A stretch of 64,000 nucleotides of DNA from Ridgeia piscesae (GCA_025642075.2 JAODUO010000046.1:303501-367500), one strand, 5' to 3'. Positions 1 to 14,672 are shown, numbered from the stretch's first letter. Notes: generated from the letters alone by a model not told the origin. Numbers and translations are program-made.

Positions 1-198
1 CTTTTCTCATATCTTAGTGTAGTCTTGAAAAGTATTGTGAAAATTTGAGCGTTAATTTACATTTTCCAACGATATGAAAATATTAATTTTGGCAAATTAT
101 AAAAAAATTCCACTGGGGGCAAGTCCAAGAATGGTAATTTTAAAGTTAGAGAAGTGTAGTTTTTAACGAAGCCAAATAGGCCCGAATTATACTCGCAC

Positions 199-328
199 TT
201 GTACAGAAACACACACACGTCACACGTCACACGTCAACCGTCACCCGTCACCCGTCACACGTCACACGTCACACGTCACACGTCACACGTCACACGTCAC
301 ACGTCACACGTCACACGTCACACGTCAC
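199..328. repeat. 7-bp tandem repeat (CACACGT)n
   Basis: Short array of CACACGT units with a few variant copies (CACCCGT) at its left end. It gives a low-complexity HTSHVTR-type reading frame with no sign of being a gene. The preceding 1-198 is AT-rich with nothing recognised. Confidence 0.9.
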
Positions 329-445
329 AAGTCTCACTCCGCATGTATTATAACTCGATGATCACATATTTTATTATCTTTCATTTCTATGTCATCATTT
401 AAACCCCCTTGGTCCTAACAACATCGTACGCCCGCGGCTCGGTAC

Positions 446-590
446 GTGCCTGCGTTGACGATGACTTCCGGGTTGGAGCCGTCGAGTGCAGCCCGAGTGA
501 TGGTCCTGTTGCCCTGATCAGCCCAGAAGATGTGACCTCGCTGGATGTCCACAGCCACAGCCGTCATCTCACCTTCAACGACACAAAACT
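446..590 (-). CDS. Exon of an LDL-receptor class B (YWTD/beta-propeller) protein, LRP-like
   Basis: The minus strand encodes about 48 residues with an LDLR class B signature: TAVAVDIQRGHIFWADQGN, then RTITRAALDGSNPEVIVNAG. This is the usual layout of one propeller blade, with a YWTD-like FWAD followed by an I.R..LDG strand. These domains occur in LRP, nidogen and LDL-receptor-type extracellular proteins. The exon is bounded by an acceptor (TTATTATCCAG, AG at 592-591) and a weaker donor (GTACCG at 45-44 past base 446), giving start phase 1 and end phase 2. The surrounding frame closes quickly, so this is an exon rather than a whole gene. The other propeller blades are not in the window and presumably lie to the left. 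The domain call is solid and the exact borders are inferred. Confidence 0.7.
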
Positions 591-886
591 CTGGATAATA
601 ATATCCAGGGGAGTCCGCGACACGTGGCCCCTTAATTCTTCGACGACAGTATATCACCTGAACTCAGAAATAAGATGTGTACCCATTATTTCCAAAGCTT
701 AGTACAATATGTTGTCAAAATACTCAACGACGAATTATAACCCTGACGTTTTCTTATCCCAAACTGTTATATTTGTACTAACTGAAAACAAGAGAAACCT
801 TCCAACTTAAACGTTTTTAGTATACATTTGTATGCTAGTTAGGTATGAATATACAAAAGGAATCACATCTGCATTACAATGTTTTT

Positions 887-1055
<169 letters not shown>

Positions 1056-4000
1056 TCCATGGATCCTCTCTGGTTTATACTCCATGGATCCTCCCTGTTT
1101 ACACTCTATGGATCCTCCCTGGTTTACACTCTATGGATCCTCCCTGTTTACACTCTATGGGTCCTCCCTGATTTACACTCTATGGATCCTCCCTGGTTTA
1201 CACTCTATGGATCCTCATGGTTTACACTCTATGGATCCTCACTGTTTACACTCTATGGGTCCTCCCTGGTTTACACTCTATGGATCCTCCCTGGTTTACA
1301 CTCTATGGGTCCTCCCTGTTTACACTCTATGGATCCTCCCTGGTTTACAGTCAATGGATCCTCCCTGGTTTACACTCTATTGATCATCCCTGGTTTACAC
1401 TCTATGGATCCTCCCTGTTTACACTCTATGGGTCCTCCCTGATTTACACTCTATGGATCCTCCCTGGTTTACATTCTATGGATCCTCATGGTTTACACTC
1501 TATGGATCCTCACTGTTTACACTCTATGGGTCCTCCCTGGTTTACACTCTATGGTTCCTCCCTGGTTTACACTCTATGGGTCCTCCCTGTTTACACTTTA
1601 TGGATCCTCCCTGGTTTACATTCTATGGATCCTCCCTGGTTAACACTCTATGGGTCCTCACTGATTTACACTCTATGGGTCCTCCCTGGTTTACACTCTA
1701 TGGATCCTCCCTAGTTTACACTCTATGGATCCTCCCTTTTACACTCTATGGGTCCTCCCTGGTTTACACTCTATGGATCCTCCCTGGTTTACACTCTATG
1801 GATCCTCCCTGGTTTACACTATATGGATGCTCCCTGTTTACATTCTATGGGTCATCCCTGTATACACTCTATGGATCCTCCCTGGTTTACAGTCAATGGA
1901 TCCTCCCTGGTTTACACTCTATGGATCCTCCCTGTTTACACTCTATGGATCCTCCCTGGTTTACACTCTATGGGTCCTCCCTGGTTTACACTCTATGGGT
2001 CCTCCCTGGTTTACACTCTATGGGTCCTCTGTTTACACTCTATGGATCCTCCCTGGTTTACACTCTATGGATCCCCTGGTTTACACTCTATGGATCCTCC
2101 CTTTTACACTCTATGGGTCCTCCCTGTTTACACTCTATGGTCCTCCCTGGTTTACACTCTATGGTCCTCCCTGTTTACACTCTATGGGTCCTCCCTGGTT
2201 TACACTCTATGGGTCCTCCCTGTTTACACTCTATGGATCCTCCCTGTTTACACTCTATGGATCCTCCCTGGTTTACACTCTATGGATCTCCCTGTTTACC
2301 TTGGATCCTCCCTGGTTTCACTCTTGGATCCTCCCTGTTTACACTCTATGGGTCCTCCCTGTTTACACTCTATGGTCCTCCCTGTTTCACTCATGGATCC
2401 TCCCTGTTTACACTCTATGGGTCCTCCCGTTTACATCTATGGTCCTCCTTTTTATTGGACCTCCCGTTTACATCTATGGATCCTCCTGGTTTACACTCTA
2501 TGGATCCTCCCTTTTACACTCTATGGGTCCTCCTGGTTTACACTCTATGGTCCTCCCTGTTTACACTCTATGTTTCCTCCCTGGTTTACACTCTATGGGT
2601 CCTCCCTGTTTACATCTATGGTCCTCCCTGGTTTACACTCTATGGGTCCTCCCTGTTTACACTTATGGATCCTCCCTGGTTTACATCATGGATCCTCCCT
2701 GGTTTACACTCTATGGTCCTCCCTGTTTACACTCTATGGTCCTCCCTTTTACACTCTATGGGTCCTCCCTGGTTACACTCTATGGTCCTCCCTTTTACAC
2801 TCTATGGGTCCTCCCTGTTTACACTTATGGATCCTCCCTGTTTACACTCTATGGATCTCCTGTTTACACTTATGGATCTCCCTTTTACACTTATGGGTCT
2901 CCTGTTTACACTCTATGGATCCTCCCTTTTAATCATGGGTCCTCCTGGTTTACACTCTATGGTCCTCCCTTTTACACTCTATGGGTCCTCCCTGTTTACA
3001 CTCTATGGATCCTCCTGTTTACATCATGGATCCTCCCTGGTTTACACTCTATGGGTCTCCCTGTTTACATTATGGTCCTCCCTGGTTTACACTCTATGGG
3101 TCCTCCCTGTTTACACTCTATGGGTCCTCCCTGGTTTACACTCTATTGTCCTCCCTGTTTACACTCTATGGATTGGTTTACACTCTATGGGTCCTCCCTG
3201 TTTACACTTATGGTCCTCCCTGTTTACACTCTATGGATCCTCCTGTTTACACTTATGGATCCTCCCTGTTTACACTCTATGGATCCTCCTGTTTCACTCT
3301 ATGGATCCTCCCTGTTTACACTTATGGGTCCTCCCTGTTTACACTCTATGGATCCTCCCTGGTTTACTCTATGGGTCCTCCCTGTTTACACTCTATGGGT
3401 CCTCCCTGTTTACACTCTATGGTCCTCCCTTTTACACTCTATGGATCCTCCCGTTTACATCATGGATCCTCCTGGTTTACACTCTATGGATCCTCCCTGT
3501 TTACACTTATGGGTCCTCCCTGGTTTACACTCTATGGTCCTCCCTGTTTACATCTATGGTCCTCTGGTTTACACTCTATGGTCCTCCCTGTTTACACTCT
3601 ATGGTCCTCCCTGTTTACACTCTATGGTCCTCCCTGTTTCACTCTATGGTCCTCCCTGTTTACACTTATGGATCCTCCCTGTTTACATCTATGGATCCTC
3701 CCTGGTTTACACTCTATGGTCCTCCCTGTTTCACTCTATGGTCCTCCCTGGTTTACACTCTATGGATCCTCCCTGTTTACACTCTATGGATCCTCCCTTT
3801 TACACTCTATGGGTCCTCCCTGTTTACACTCTATGGATCCTCCCTTTTACACTCTATGGTCCTCCCGTTTACACTCTATGGTCTCCTTTTACACTCTATG
3901 GTCCTCCCGTTTACACTCTATGGGTCCTCCCTGTTTACATCATGGATCCTCCTGTTTACACTCTATGGTCCTCCCTTTTACACTCTATGGTCCTCCCTGG

Positions 4001-5545
4001 TTTACACTCTATGGTCCTCCCTGTTTACACTCTATGGATCCTCCCTGGTTTACTCTTGGTCCTCCCTGGTTTACATTCTATGGGTCCTCCCTGGTTTACA
4101 TCTATGGGTCTCCCTGTTTACATCTATGATCCTCCCTGTTTAATAATGGTCCTCCCTGTTTCACTCTATTGATCTCCCTGTTTACACTCTATGGATCTCC
4201 CTGGTTTACACTCTATGGGTCCTCCCTGGTTTACACTCTATGGGTCCTCCCTGGTTTACACTCTATGGGTCCTCCCTGTTTACACTGTATGGATCCTCCC
4301 TGGTTTACACTCTATGGATCATCCTGGTTTACACTCTATGGATCATCCCTTTTTACACTATATGGGTCCTCCCTGTTTACACTCTATGGATCCTCCCTGT
4401 TTAACTCTATGGGTCCTCCCTGTTTACACTCTATGGGTCCTCCCTGGTTTACACCCTTTTCCTATGGATCCTCCCTGGTTTACATCATGGATCCTCCCTG
4501 TTTACACTCTATGGATCTCCCTGTTTACACTTATGGATCCTCCCTGTTTACACTCTATGGGTCCTCCCTGTTTACCTCTATGGGCCTTTGGTTTAACTCT
4601 ATTGGTCCTTGTTTACACTCTATGGTCTCCCTGTTTACACTCTATGGGCCTCCTGGTTTAACAATGGATCCTTGTTTACACTCTATGAATCTTGTTTACA
4701 CTTATGGATCCTTCTGGTTTACACTCTATGGATCCTCCCTGGTTTGCACTCTATGGATCTCCCTGGTTTACACTTATGGATCCTTGTTTACACTCTATGG
4801 ATCCTCCCTGGTTTACACTCTAGGATCCTCCCTGGTTTACACTTATGGTCCTCCCTGTTTACACTCTATGGATCCTTGTTTACACTCTATGGATCCTCCT
4901 TTACATCTATGGATTTGGTTTACACTCTATGGTTCTGTTTACACTCTATGGATCCTTGTTACACTTATGGATCTCCTGGTTTACATCTATGGATCCTCTG
5001 GTTTACACTTATGGATCCTCCTGTTTAACTCTATGGTTCCTGGTTTACTTTTGGTCTCCTGGTTTACATTATGGTTGTTTCACTTATGGATCCTCCCTGG
5101 TTTACATTCTATGGATCCTCCCTTTTAACTTATGGGTCCTCCCTGTTTCACTCTATGGATCCTCCCTGGTTTACACTCTATGGATCCTCCCTGTTTACAC
5201 TCTATGGATCCTCCCTGTTTACACTCTATGGGTCCTCCCTGGTTTACACTCTATGGATCCTCCCTGGTTTACACTCTATGGATCCTCCCTGGTTTACCTC
5301 TTGGTCTCCCTGTTTACACTCTATGGGTCCTCCCTGTTTACACTCTATGGATCCTCCCTGGTTTACATCTATGGATCTCCTGTTTAACTTATGGTCCTCC
5401 CTTTTACACTCTATGGGTCCTCCCTGGTTTACACTCTATGGATCCTCCCTGTTTACACTCTATGTATCCTCCCTGGTTTACACTCTATGGTCCTCCTTGA
5501 TTTACATTCTATGGGTCCTCCCTGGTTTACACTCTATGGGTCTCC
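1056..5545. repeat. 24/25-bp minisatellite, main block
   Basis: Tandem array of a 25-bp unit built on CTATGGATCCTCCCTGG plus TTTACACT, with a 24-bp form lacking one G. Variants carry GGGTCC for GGATCC. The first 1.2 kb is regular. From about 2,280 many copies carry one- or two-base deletions (CTCCCTTTT, TTTCACTC), which keeps frames open by chance and shortens units. Because 25 is not a multiple of 3, all three frames encode the same 25-residue cycle. The long plus-strand frames (up to about 900 codons) therefore come from stop-free repeat DNA and are not genes. Confidence 0.97.
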
Positions 5546-5935
5546 CTGTTTACCTTTGACCTCTGGTTTAAGTAATGGACCTCTGGTTTAACATTGTACC
5601 CTGTTTAACTTTGGAATCTGGTTTAACTTTGGGTTCTGGTTTAACTTTGGGCCTCTGGTTTAACTTTGGGCCTTGTTTAACTGTTGGATTCTGGTTTAAC
5701 TTTGGATCTCTGGTTTAACTTTGGTACCCTTTTTAAATTGGGTCTTGTTTAACTTTGGATCCTCTGGTTTAACTTTGGGCCTTGTTTAACTTTGGGTTCT
5801 GGTTTAATTTGGGACCCTGTTTAACTTTGGATTCTGGTTTAAGTATGGACCTCTGGTTTAACTTTGGTACCCTGTTTAACTTAGGATTTGTTTAATTATG
5901 GGCCTTGTTTAATTTGGACCTTGTTTAACTTTTGG
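5546..5935. repeat. Diverged island inside the 24/25-bp minisatellite
   Basis: Shorter units of the type CTCTGGTTTAACTTTGGG replace the canonical unit for about 390 bp. The array then returns to near-perfect copies. The units keep the TTTAAC/TTTACA and CTGG core, so this looks like an older or eroded sub-family. Confidence 0.85.
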
Positions 5936-6980
5936 CCTTGTTTACACTCTATGGATCCTCCCTGGTTTACACTCTATGGGTCCTCCCTGGTTTACACTAT
6001 ATGGATCCTCCCTGTTTACACTCTATGAATCCTCCCTGTTTACACTCTATGGATCCTTCCTGGTTTACACTCTATGGATCCTCCCTGGTTTGCACTCTAT
6101 GGATCCTCCCTGGTTTACACTCTATGGATCCTCCCTGTTTACACTCTATGGATCCTCCCTGGTTTACACTCTATGGATCCTCCCTGGTTTACACTCTATG
6201 GATCCTCCCTGGTTTACACTCTATGGGTCCTCCCTGTTTACACTCTATGGATCCTCCCTTTTTACACTCTATGTATCCTCCCTGGTTTACACTCTATGGG
6301 TCCTCCCTGTTTACACTCTATGGATCCTCCCTGTTTACACTCTATGGGTCCTCCCTGGTTTACACTCTATGGATCCTCCCTGGTTTACACTCTATGGATC
6401 CTCCCTGGTTTACACTCTATGGATCCTCCCTGGTTTATGCTCTGTTGGTACTCCCTGGTTTACACTCTATGGGTCCTCCCTGGTTTACACTCTATGGATC
6501 CTCCCTGGTTTACATTCTATGGATCCTCCCTGTTTAACACTATATGGGTCCTCCCTGTTTACACTCTATGGATCCTCCCTGGTTTACACTCTATGGATCC
6601 TCCCTGTTTACACTCTATGGGTCCTCCCTGGTTTACACTCTATGGATCCTCCCTGGTTTACACTCTATGGATCTTCCCTGGTTTACACTCTATGGATCCT
6701 CCCTGGTTTACGCTCTGTTGGTACTCCCTGGTTTACACTCTATGGGTCATCCCTGTTTACACTCTATGGATCCTCCCTGGTTTACATTCTATGGATCCTC
6801 CCTGTTTAAACTCTATGGGTCCTCCCTGTTTACACTCTATGGATCCTCCCTGGTTTACACTCTATGGATCCTCCCTGTTTACACTCTATGGATCCTCCCT
6901 GTTTACACTCTATGGATACTCCCTGGTTTACACTCTATGGATCCTACCTGGTTTACACTCTATGGGTCCTCCCTGTTTAC
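5936..6980. repeat. 24/25-bp minisatellite, second regular block
   Basis: Near-perfect 24/25-bp units resume here. A private variant (GCTCTGTTGGTACTCC) appears near 6,437 and again near 6,713 in a similar context, showing an internal segmental duplication of about 276 bp. Confidence 0.95.
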
Positions 6981-8167
6981 TTGTGGTGGAAGACTTGTGG
7001 TGGAAGATTTATGGTGGAAGACTTGTGGTGGAAGACATGTGGTGGAAGACTTGGGGTGGAAGACTTGTGGTGGAAGACTTGTGGTGGAAGACTTGTGGTG
7101 GAAGAATTGTGGTGGAAGACTTGTGGTGGAAGACTTGTGGTGGAAGACTTGTGGTGGAAGACTTGTGGTGGAAGACCTGTGGTGGAAAATTTGTGGTGGA
7201 AGACTTGTGGTGGAAGTCTTGTGGTGGAAGACTTGTGGTGGAAGACTTGTGGTGGAAGATTTGTGGTGGAAGAATTGTGGTGGAAGACTTGTGGTGGAAT
7301 ACTTGTGGTGGAAGACTTGTGGTGGAAGACTTGTGGTGGAAAACTTGTGGTGGAAGATTTGTGGAGGAAGACATGTGGTGGAAGATTTGTGGAGGAAGAC
7401 GTGTGGTGGAAGACTTGTGGTGGAAGATTTGTGGTGGAAGACTTTTGGTGGAAGACTTGTGGTGGAAGACTTGTGGTGGAAGACTTGTGGTGGAAGACTT
7501 GTGGAGGAAGATTTGTGGTGGAAGATTTATGGTGGAAGACTTGTGGTGGAAGAGTTGTGGTGGAAGACTTGTGGTGGAAGACTTGTGGTGGAAGACTTGT
7601 GAAAATCTTGTGGGGGAAGATTTGTGGTGGAAGATTTGTGGTGGAATACTTGTGGTGGAAGACTTGTGGATGAAGACTTGTGGTGGAAGACTTGTGGTGG
7701 AAGATTTATGGTGGAAGACTTGTGGTGGAAGACTTGTGGTGGAAGATTTATGGTGGAAGACTTGTGGTGGAAGATTTATGGTGGAAGACTTGTGGTGGAA
7801 GACTTGTGGTGGAAGACTTGTGAAAATCTTGTGGGGGAAGATTTGTTGTGGAAGATTTGTGGTGGAATACTTGTGGTGGAAGACTTGTGGATGAAGACTT
7901 GTGGTGGAAGACTTGTGGTGGAAGATTTATGGTGGAAGACTTGTGGTGGAAGACTTGTGGTGGAAGACTTGTGAAAATCTTGTGGGGGAAGATTTGTGGT
8001 GGAAGATTTGTGGTGGAATACTTGTGGTGGAAGAGTTGTGGTGGAAGACTTGTGGTGGAAGACTTGTGGTGGAAGAATTGTGGTGGAAGACTTGTGGTGG
8101 AAGAGTTGTGGTGGAAGACTTGTGGTGGAAGACTTGTGGTGGAAGAGTTGTGGTGGAAGACTTGTGC
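6981..8167. repeat. 14-bp minisatellite (GGTGGAAGACTTGT)n
   Basis: About 85 copies of a 14-bp unit start without spacer at the end of the 25-bp array. A longer block with GAAAATCTTGTGGGGGAAG recurs near 7,600, 7,812 and 7,970, so a higher-order repeat is superimposed. All three frames encode the same 14-residue cycle (VVEDLWWKTCGGRL). The open frames are repeat artefacts. Confidence 0.95.
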
Positions 8168-8730
8168 AGGAATACTATCCGTTGGATGTGTCAGCTGGCT
8201 GGACGTGAATGACCAAGGTTATGGCCTGTCAGATTCGAAGAAACCTTAAAACATGATAAGATTATAATGCTGTTTTAAATTAATGATAGTTGGCATTGCT
8301 CCGACATGATAGGCATTCGTGATTTAGCGTTTGTCCGTTCAATATTTTAGATTACTTGACTCAGCTTCTGGATAATGCAGACCCCAGTAGTGTAGGTCCC
8401 TTTTGCACCATTTTAAGAGGACCAATGCGGCTCAGTTGTCGGACATCGTCAAAACATGTAAATTATTAAGTATCGTGTTTTATGCAAAGCGATCACTATG
8501 CCAAAAGCCCTGTCTAAAAACCCTCAGCGATAGTAACCTTAACTAATTAGTGCAGCGTCAAGGTCCACTGGCTCCAGGTATCCATGTGCATTGTCGGTGA
8601 TTCATGACGTACGCAGGTTGTAACGAGTTCACGGAGTCTTTGTAACACATGTTCTGATTTATTAATGTCACTAGAGTTACAGATGATATTACAAGAACGT
8701 TAAGCACGACATACACACAAATAAGTGTCC
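8168..8730. other. Unique sequence, nothing recognised
   Basis: Non-repetitive spacer between the minisatellites and a pyrimidine microsatellite. I found no convincing exon or RNA gene. Confidence 0.5.
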
Positions 8731-8862
8731 TCTGTCTGTCTGTCTGTCTATCTGTTTGTCTCTGTGTCTCTCTGTCTGTATCTCTTTCTCCCTCCCTCCC
8801 TCCTTCACTCCCTCCCTCCCTCCCTCCCTTCCCCCTCCCTCCCTCCCTCCCTCCCTCCCTCA
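8731..8862. repeat. (TGTC)n-(CCCT)n pyrimidine microsatellite
   Basis: TGTC tetranucleotides grade into CCCT/CTCC repeats. The following 8,863-9,840 is unique sequence in which I see no gene. A short (CA/CG)n tract lies at 9,844-9,891. Confidence 0.9.
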
Positions 8863-10149
8863 TCGACAAAAACATTTTACAGAGAAAAGGAGCATTGAAG
8901 TTTCTCAACATTCCAATAACAAATTTCACAGGCAAACATCGATTCGAAAATTGAATCGGCCAAACATGTGTTGCTAATGCACGCCGATCAGCAATACAAC
9001 AATTAGAATACGAATGCAATACAACACAACACAACGCAACTTTTGTTGTAACAACGAAACAATAGCATCACGCATAGTCACTGATTACCGTAACAGACGC
9101 GGTCCACCAACATGTGTTGTTTATTGTCCAAACACACTAAATAAAACGTGTTGTGTAGTGTACGTCGAGCTTTAGACACATCGGGATTCTCCAAATGTGT
9201 GGAAAGAAAACATGTATCTACCATGGCCCTTGGATCTGCCTATGCATACTTTTTCCGCAAAGTTATCTTTAAATTAGTTAGGCAAATGTATGAGGCATGT
9301 TAATTTGATGGACATTTTAATTTTAAATGTGCTCTTTCAAACCTTTGGCCTAGTTGTTTTATAACACGGTATTTAATAATTGACATGTTTTGACGGTGAT
9401 CGTCAACTGAACCGCACTGACCCTCTTATAAATTATGGAAAGCGATAAGGATGCTCTAATGGACTAGGCATTGTCCCGAAGTGGGACACATAATCTAAAA
9501 TATTCCACAGACACACGCTAAATCACGAATCACTCTTGCTAAAGCAGTACCAACTATTATTAATAAAAAGTATCATTATTGCCATTGAGATACGTTATCG
9601 TTTTGTTTGGTGTCATCGAAACTCACAGGCAATGATCGTGGTCATTCATTTCTAGGCAGCTGACATGTCCCACGGATGGGTGGAGGCATCGGTATTGTGG
9701 CACAACCCTTCCTGCACGCTACACAATCACGTGTGACGTTTTGTTATCAACGTGCGCGCGTGGTGAAAGATTGAATCCACAACATCACCCAACACGAGAT
9801 AAGATGTTCGGTAGAATGTGTACCAAATAGAATTGATCTATTACACACACACGCACGCACGAGCACGCGCACGCACGCACGCACACACACAGTATTTGAA
9901 AATGAGACATGATAGAACAATCAGATTAAGGGACCACTTACTGCCTCCGTCGATAAGCGGTGAAGGTGGCCAAACTTCTGGCATTGTGTTTGACTGCTCA
10001 ACTCGAATGTCCAAGATGCTGTTGTCCGTCGCAACTAACAGGATGTGTGAATTTTCGTCAGCTGGAAAGGCAACGCGCTACTTCAAACAGAATTATAAGC
10101 GGAAGAGAACATTTGCAACACGAGGGAGGGGTAATTCAACAGCGGCGAA

Positions 10150-10500
10150 GCCATGACGATTCTTTACGTTGGACAATAAAGCAATATGAACACAACACTT
10201 AACAGATATCTGAATCTGACCTGATGACGTAATGGTAAAATTTAAATAAACAGCTGAATGTAATATAGGTCTTGCATTGCAAACTAGTGTTCCAAGTGAC
10301 GCGGGCAGCAATCTCAGAATATAAGCCATGACGATTCTTTACGTTGGACAATAAAGCAATATGAACACAACACTTAACAGATATCTGAATCTGACCTGAT
10401 GACGTAATGGTAAAATTTAAATAAACAGCTGAATGTAATATAGGTCTTGCATTGCAAACTAGTGTTCCAAGTGACGCGGGCAGCAATCTCAGAATATAAG
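10150..10500. repeat. Two-copy tandem duplication, 175-bp unit
   Basis: 10,150-10,324 is repeated essentially unchanged at 10,325-10,499. Both start at GCCATGACGATTCTTTACG and end at CTCAGAATATAA. The near identity indicates a very recent duplication or an assembly duplication. The minus-strand frames across it simply repeat themselves. Confidence 0.93.
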
Positions 10501-10975
10501 TAAGTGTGCATTGATGGCCTCATATATCTATCAGAATGGTGGAAGCATTTTATGTTCAACAAAACTTTTTTTTAGAAAAGAGCTAGGATGATATTTTGAT
10601 TGTAGTTGCGAATTGATTTGTGCGAGAAACCTCGGCGAATAAACATTATGCCCCTTGGTGTTGGATTAAAATAGGTTTCGCTGCCACCTTCTCCCGAAAA
10701 TATACGCTAAACAGTTCTCTATACGCAGAATGCATATACCACATTTTATTAACTAGTACATAGTAGAACATAACAGCGGACTGAATGTTATTTTAGTTAT
10801 TATTTACTATACAATTAAAGTCAACAGTAATACAATTGCTGGCCGAATTACCGCAGTATGTTCTAGCCTTACAACGCAGCATACTTCTTATAACAGATTA
10901 CAAGGCTGGCTAATTCTAAGTAGCGGAAATTACCGCCGCTTTAACTATGTTGAATATATCATGGCGTATCCATAC

Positions 10976-11066
10976 CTTCTGAGACTACTAAAGTTGCGTA
11001 GATGCAGAACGTTGCCAGAAGCAAGGCCTTGGGTCGGGACATCAGGTGGAACAGTCGCGGCGACAT
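10976..11066 (-). CDS. Probable first coding exon with signal peptide
   Basis: The minus-strand ATG at 11,066 has A at -3 (GACACGATG). It opens a 30-codon frame beginning MSPRLFHLMSRPK, followed by the hydrophobic core ALLLATFCIYATLVV and a polar end. This is a normal signal-peptide layout. The frame reaches a good donor (GAAG/GTATGG) after one extra base, giving phase 1, which is usual after a signal-peptide exon. The next coding exon must lie to the left. The LDLR class B exon at 590-446 starts in phase 1 and is a candidate, but nothing in the sequence proves the link. A chance frame is possible. Confidence 0.45.
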
Positions 11067-11552
11067 CGTGTCTCCTCTACCGTCCGCGCTCTGTCTGACG
11101 CTGTTGCTCACACGGTCGGGTGACAACATCAGCCTCGTCACCTGGGAGATTGTCGTCAGGCTAAACACTCGCAGTTCGCACACGTGCATATATATCCATA
11201 TCCACACTGACAGTGAGTGCAATGATACTATTGTTACACCTAGATTTGGTGACAGAGGATTCAAGACAACTACTGCGAAGCTCGGGTTTGTATTTAAATA
11301 ATTGGCGCAAAACAAACATTTCAAATTTACGATCGCTCACCTCAACTTTAATAATCGCAGAGTGACACTCCCCTTGGGAGAATGAGACTCTACATGTACC
11401 ACTGATATGTTTTATATGTACAACTGGTGATAAAGTACTTGTTTTATGTGTCACGCCTGTCAAGCTCTGTGAAACAGAACCGTAAGAAACTTAGTAATGA
11501 CACACACACAAACATAAAAATAATCGGTACAATTCAAAACATTTACACGTAA

Positions 11553-12315
<763 letters not shown>

Positions 12316-12317
12316 TT

Positions 12318-14230
12318 ATGGGATGACGTGTGTGAGACTACTGGGATGACGTGTATGAGACTACTGGGATGACGTGTATGAGACTACTGGGATGACGTGT
12401 ATGAGACTACTGGGATGACGTGTGTGAGACTACTGGGACGACGTGTATGAGACTACAGGGATGACGTGTATGAGACTACTGGGATGACGTTTGTGAGACT
12501 ACTGGGATGACGTATGTGAGACTACTGGGATGACGTGTATGAGACTACTGGGATGACGTGTATGAGACTACTTGGATGACGTGTGTGAGACTACTGGGAT
12601 GACGTGTATGAGGCTAATGGGATGACGTGTATTAGACTACTGGGACGATGTGTGTGAGACTACTGGGATGACGTGTATGAGACTACTGGGACGACGTGTA
12701 TGAGATTACTGGGATGACGTGTATGAGATTACTGGGATGACGTGTATGAGACTACTGGGATGACGTGTATGAGACTACTGGGATGACGTGTATGAGACTA
12801 CTGGGATGACGTGTATGAGACTACTGGGATGACGTGTATGTGGACCACTGGGATGACGTTATGAGACTACTGGGATGACGTGTGCGAGGCTACTGGGATG
12901 ACATGTATGAGACTACTGGGATGACGTGTATGAGATTACTGGGATGACGTGTGTGAGACTAGTGGGATGACGTGCCTAAGACTACTGGGACGACGTGTAT
13001 GAGACTACTGGGATGACGTATGTGAGATTATTGGGATGACGTATATGAGACTACTGGGATGACGTGTGAGACTACTGGGATGACGTGTGTGAGATTATTG
13101 GGATGACTTGTATGAGACTACTGGGACGACGTGTATGAGATTATTGGGATGACGTGTATGAGACTACTGGGATGACGTATGTGAGATTATTGGGATGACG
13201 TGTATGAGACTACTGGGATGACGTGTATGAGACTACTGGGATGACGTATGTGAGATTATTGGGATGACGTGTATGAGACTACTGGGATGACGTGTATGAG
13301 ACCACTGGGATGACGTGAATGAGATTATTGGGATGACGTGTATGAGACTACTGGGATGACGTGTGTGAGACTACTGGGATGACGTGTATGAGACTACTGG
13401 GATGACGTGTATGAGACTACTGGGATGACGTGTATGAGACTACTGGGATGACGTATGTGAGATTATTGGGATGACGTGTATGAGACTACTGGGACGACGT
13501 GTATGAGACTACTGGGATAACGTGTATGAGACTACTGGGACGACGGGTATGAGACTACTGGGATGACGTGTGTGAGACTACTGGGATGACGTGTATGAGA
13601 CTACTGGGATGACGTGTATGAGATTATTGGGATGACGTGTGTGAGACTACTGGGATGACGTGTATGAGACTACTGGGATGACGTGTATGAGATTATTGGG
13701 ATGACGTGTGTGAGACTACTGGGATGACGTGTATGAGACTACTGGGATGACGTGTATGAGACTACTGGGATGACGTGTGTGAGACTACTGGGATGACGTG
13801 TATGAGACTACTGGGATGACGTGTATGAGACTACTGGGATGACGTGTGTGAGACTACTGGGATGACGTGTATGAGACTACTGGGATGACGTGTATGAGAC
13901 TACTGGGATGACGTGTGTGAGACTACTGGGATGACATGTGTGAGACTACTGGGATGACGTGTATGAGGCTACTGGGATGACGTGTATGAGGCTACTGGGA
14001 TGACGTGTATGAGACTACTGGGACGACGTGTGTGAGACTACTGGGATGACGTGTGTGAGACTACTGGGATGACGTGTGTGAGACTACTGGTATGACATGT
14101 GTGAGATTACTGGGTCGACGTGTCTGAGACTACTGCGATGACGTGTATGAGACTACTGGGACGACGTGTACGAGACTACTGGGTCGACGTGTGTGAGACT
14201 ACTGGGTCGACGTGTCTGAGGACCGTATGT
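12318..14230. repeat. 23-bp minisatellite
   Basis: About 80 copies of a 23-bp unit, GGGATGACGTGTATGAGACT plus ACT. Recurrent variants are TATGTGAGATTATT, GGGACGACG and GTGTGAG. Variant order recurs in blocks (for example near 13,560-13,700), suggesting multi-unit amplification. The last copies become GGGTCGACG and decay into unique sequence by 14,230. Confidence 0.96.
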
Positions 14231-14404
14231 GGGGCTGTGGGAGTGACTGGTGTTAATGGATCTGATGGAACTGAACTTACTGGACTCCATGACGTGACTA
14301 TAATTGGGTCGTGCTTGTGGACAGTGTCAATCAGTAAACATATTGAGCTGGTTGACTGGTGTAATTCTGTGTTTTATTCCTGTAAATCATATACATATAC
14401 ACTA

Positions 14405-14406
14405 TA

Positions 14407-14449
<43 letters not shown>

Positions 14450-14503
14450 GTACATACATGTATATATATATATGTAAGTATATATATATGTGTGTGTGTA
14501 TGG

Positions 14504-14561
<58 letters not shown>

Positions 14562-14672
14562 CGCATCCGCTCATGCACGCGCACCATGAAGAGATAGGGA
14601 GAGGGGGAGAGAGAGAGATGGAGAGAGAGAGAGAGAGAGGGAGAGAAAGGGATAGGGAGAGAAAGTGAGGGA

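Noticed and set aside
1453..4172. Long plus-strand reading frames (800-900 codons) of MDPPWFTLYGSS-type repeats
   Set aside because: The 25-bp unit has no stop in any frame and all frames give the same cycle. Deletions do not disturb it because every frame is open. There are no gene signals.
6074..8249. 600-codon frame rich in WWKTCGGRLVVEDL
   Set aside because: Same effect from the 14-bp repeat, with the frame crossing two unrelated arrays.
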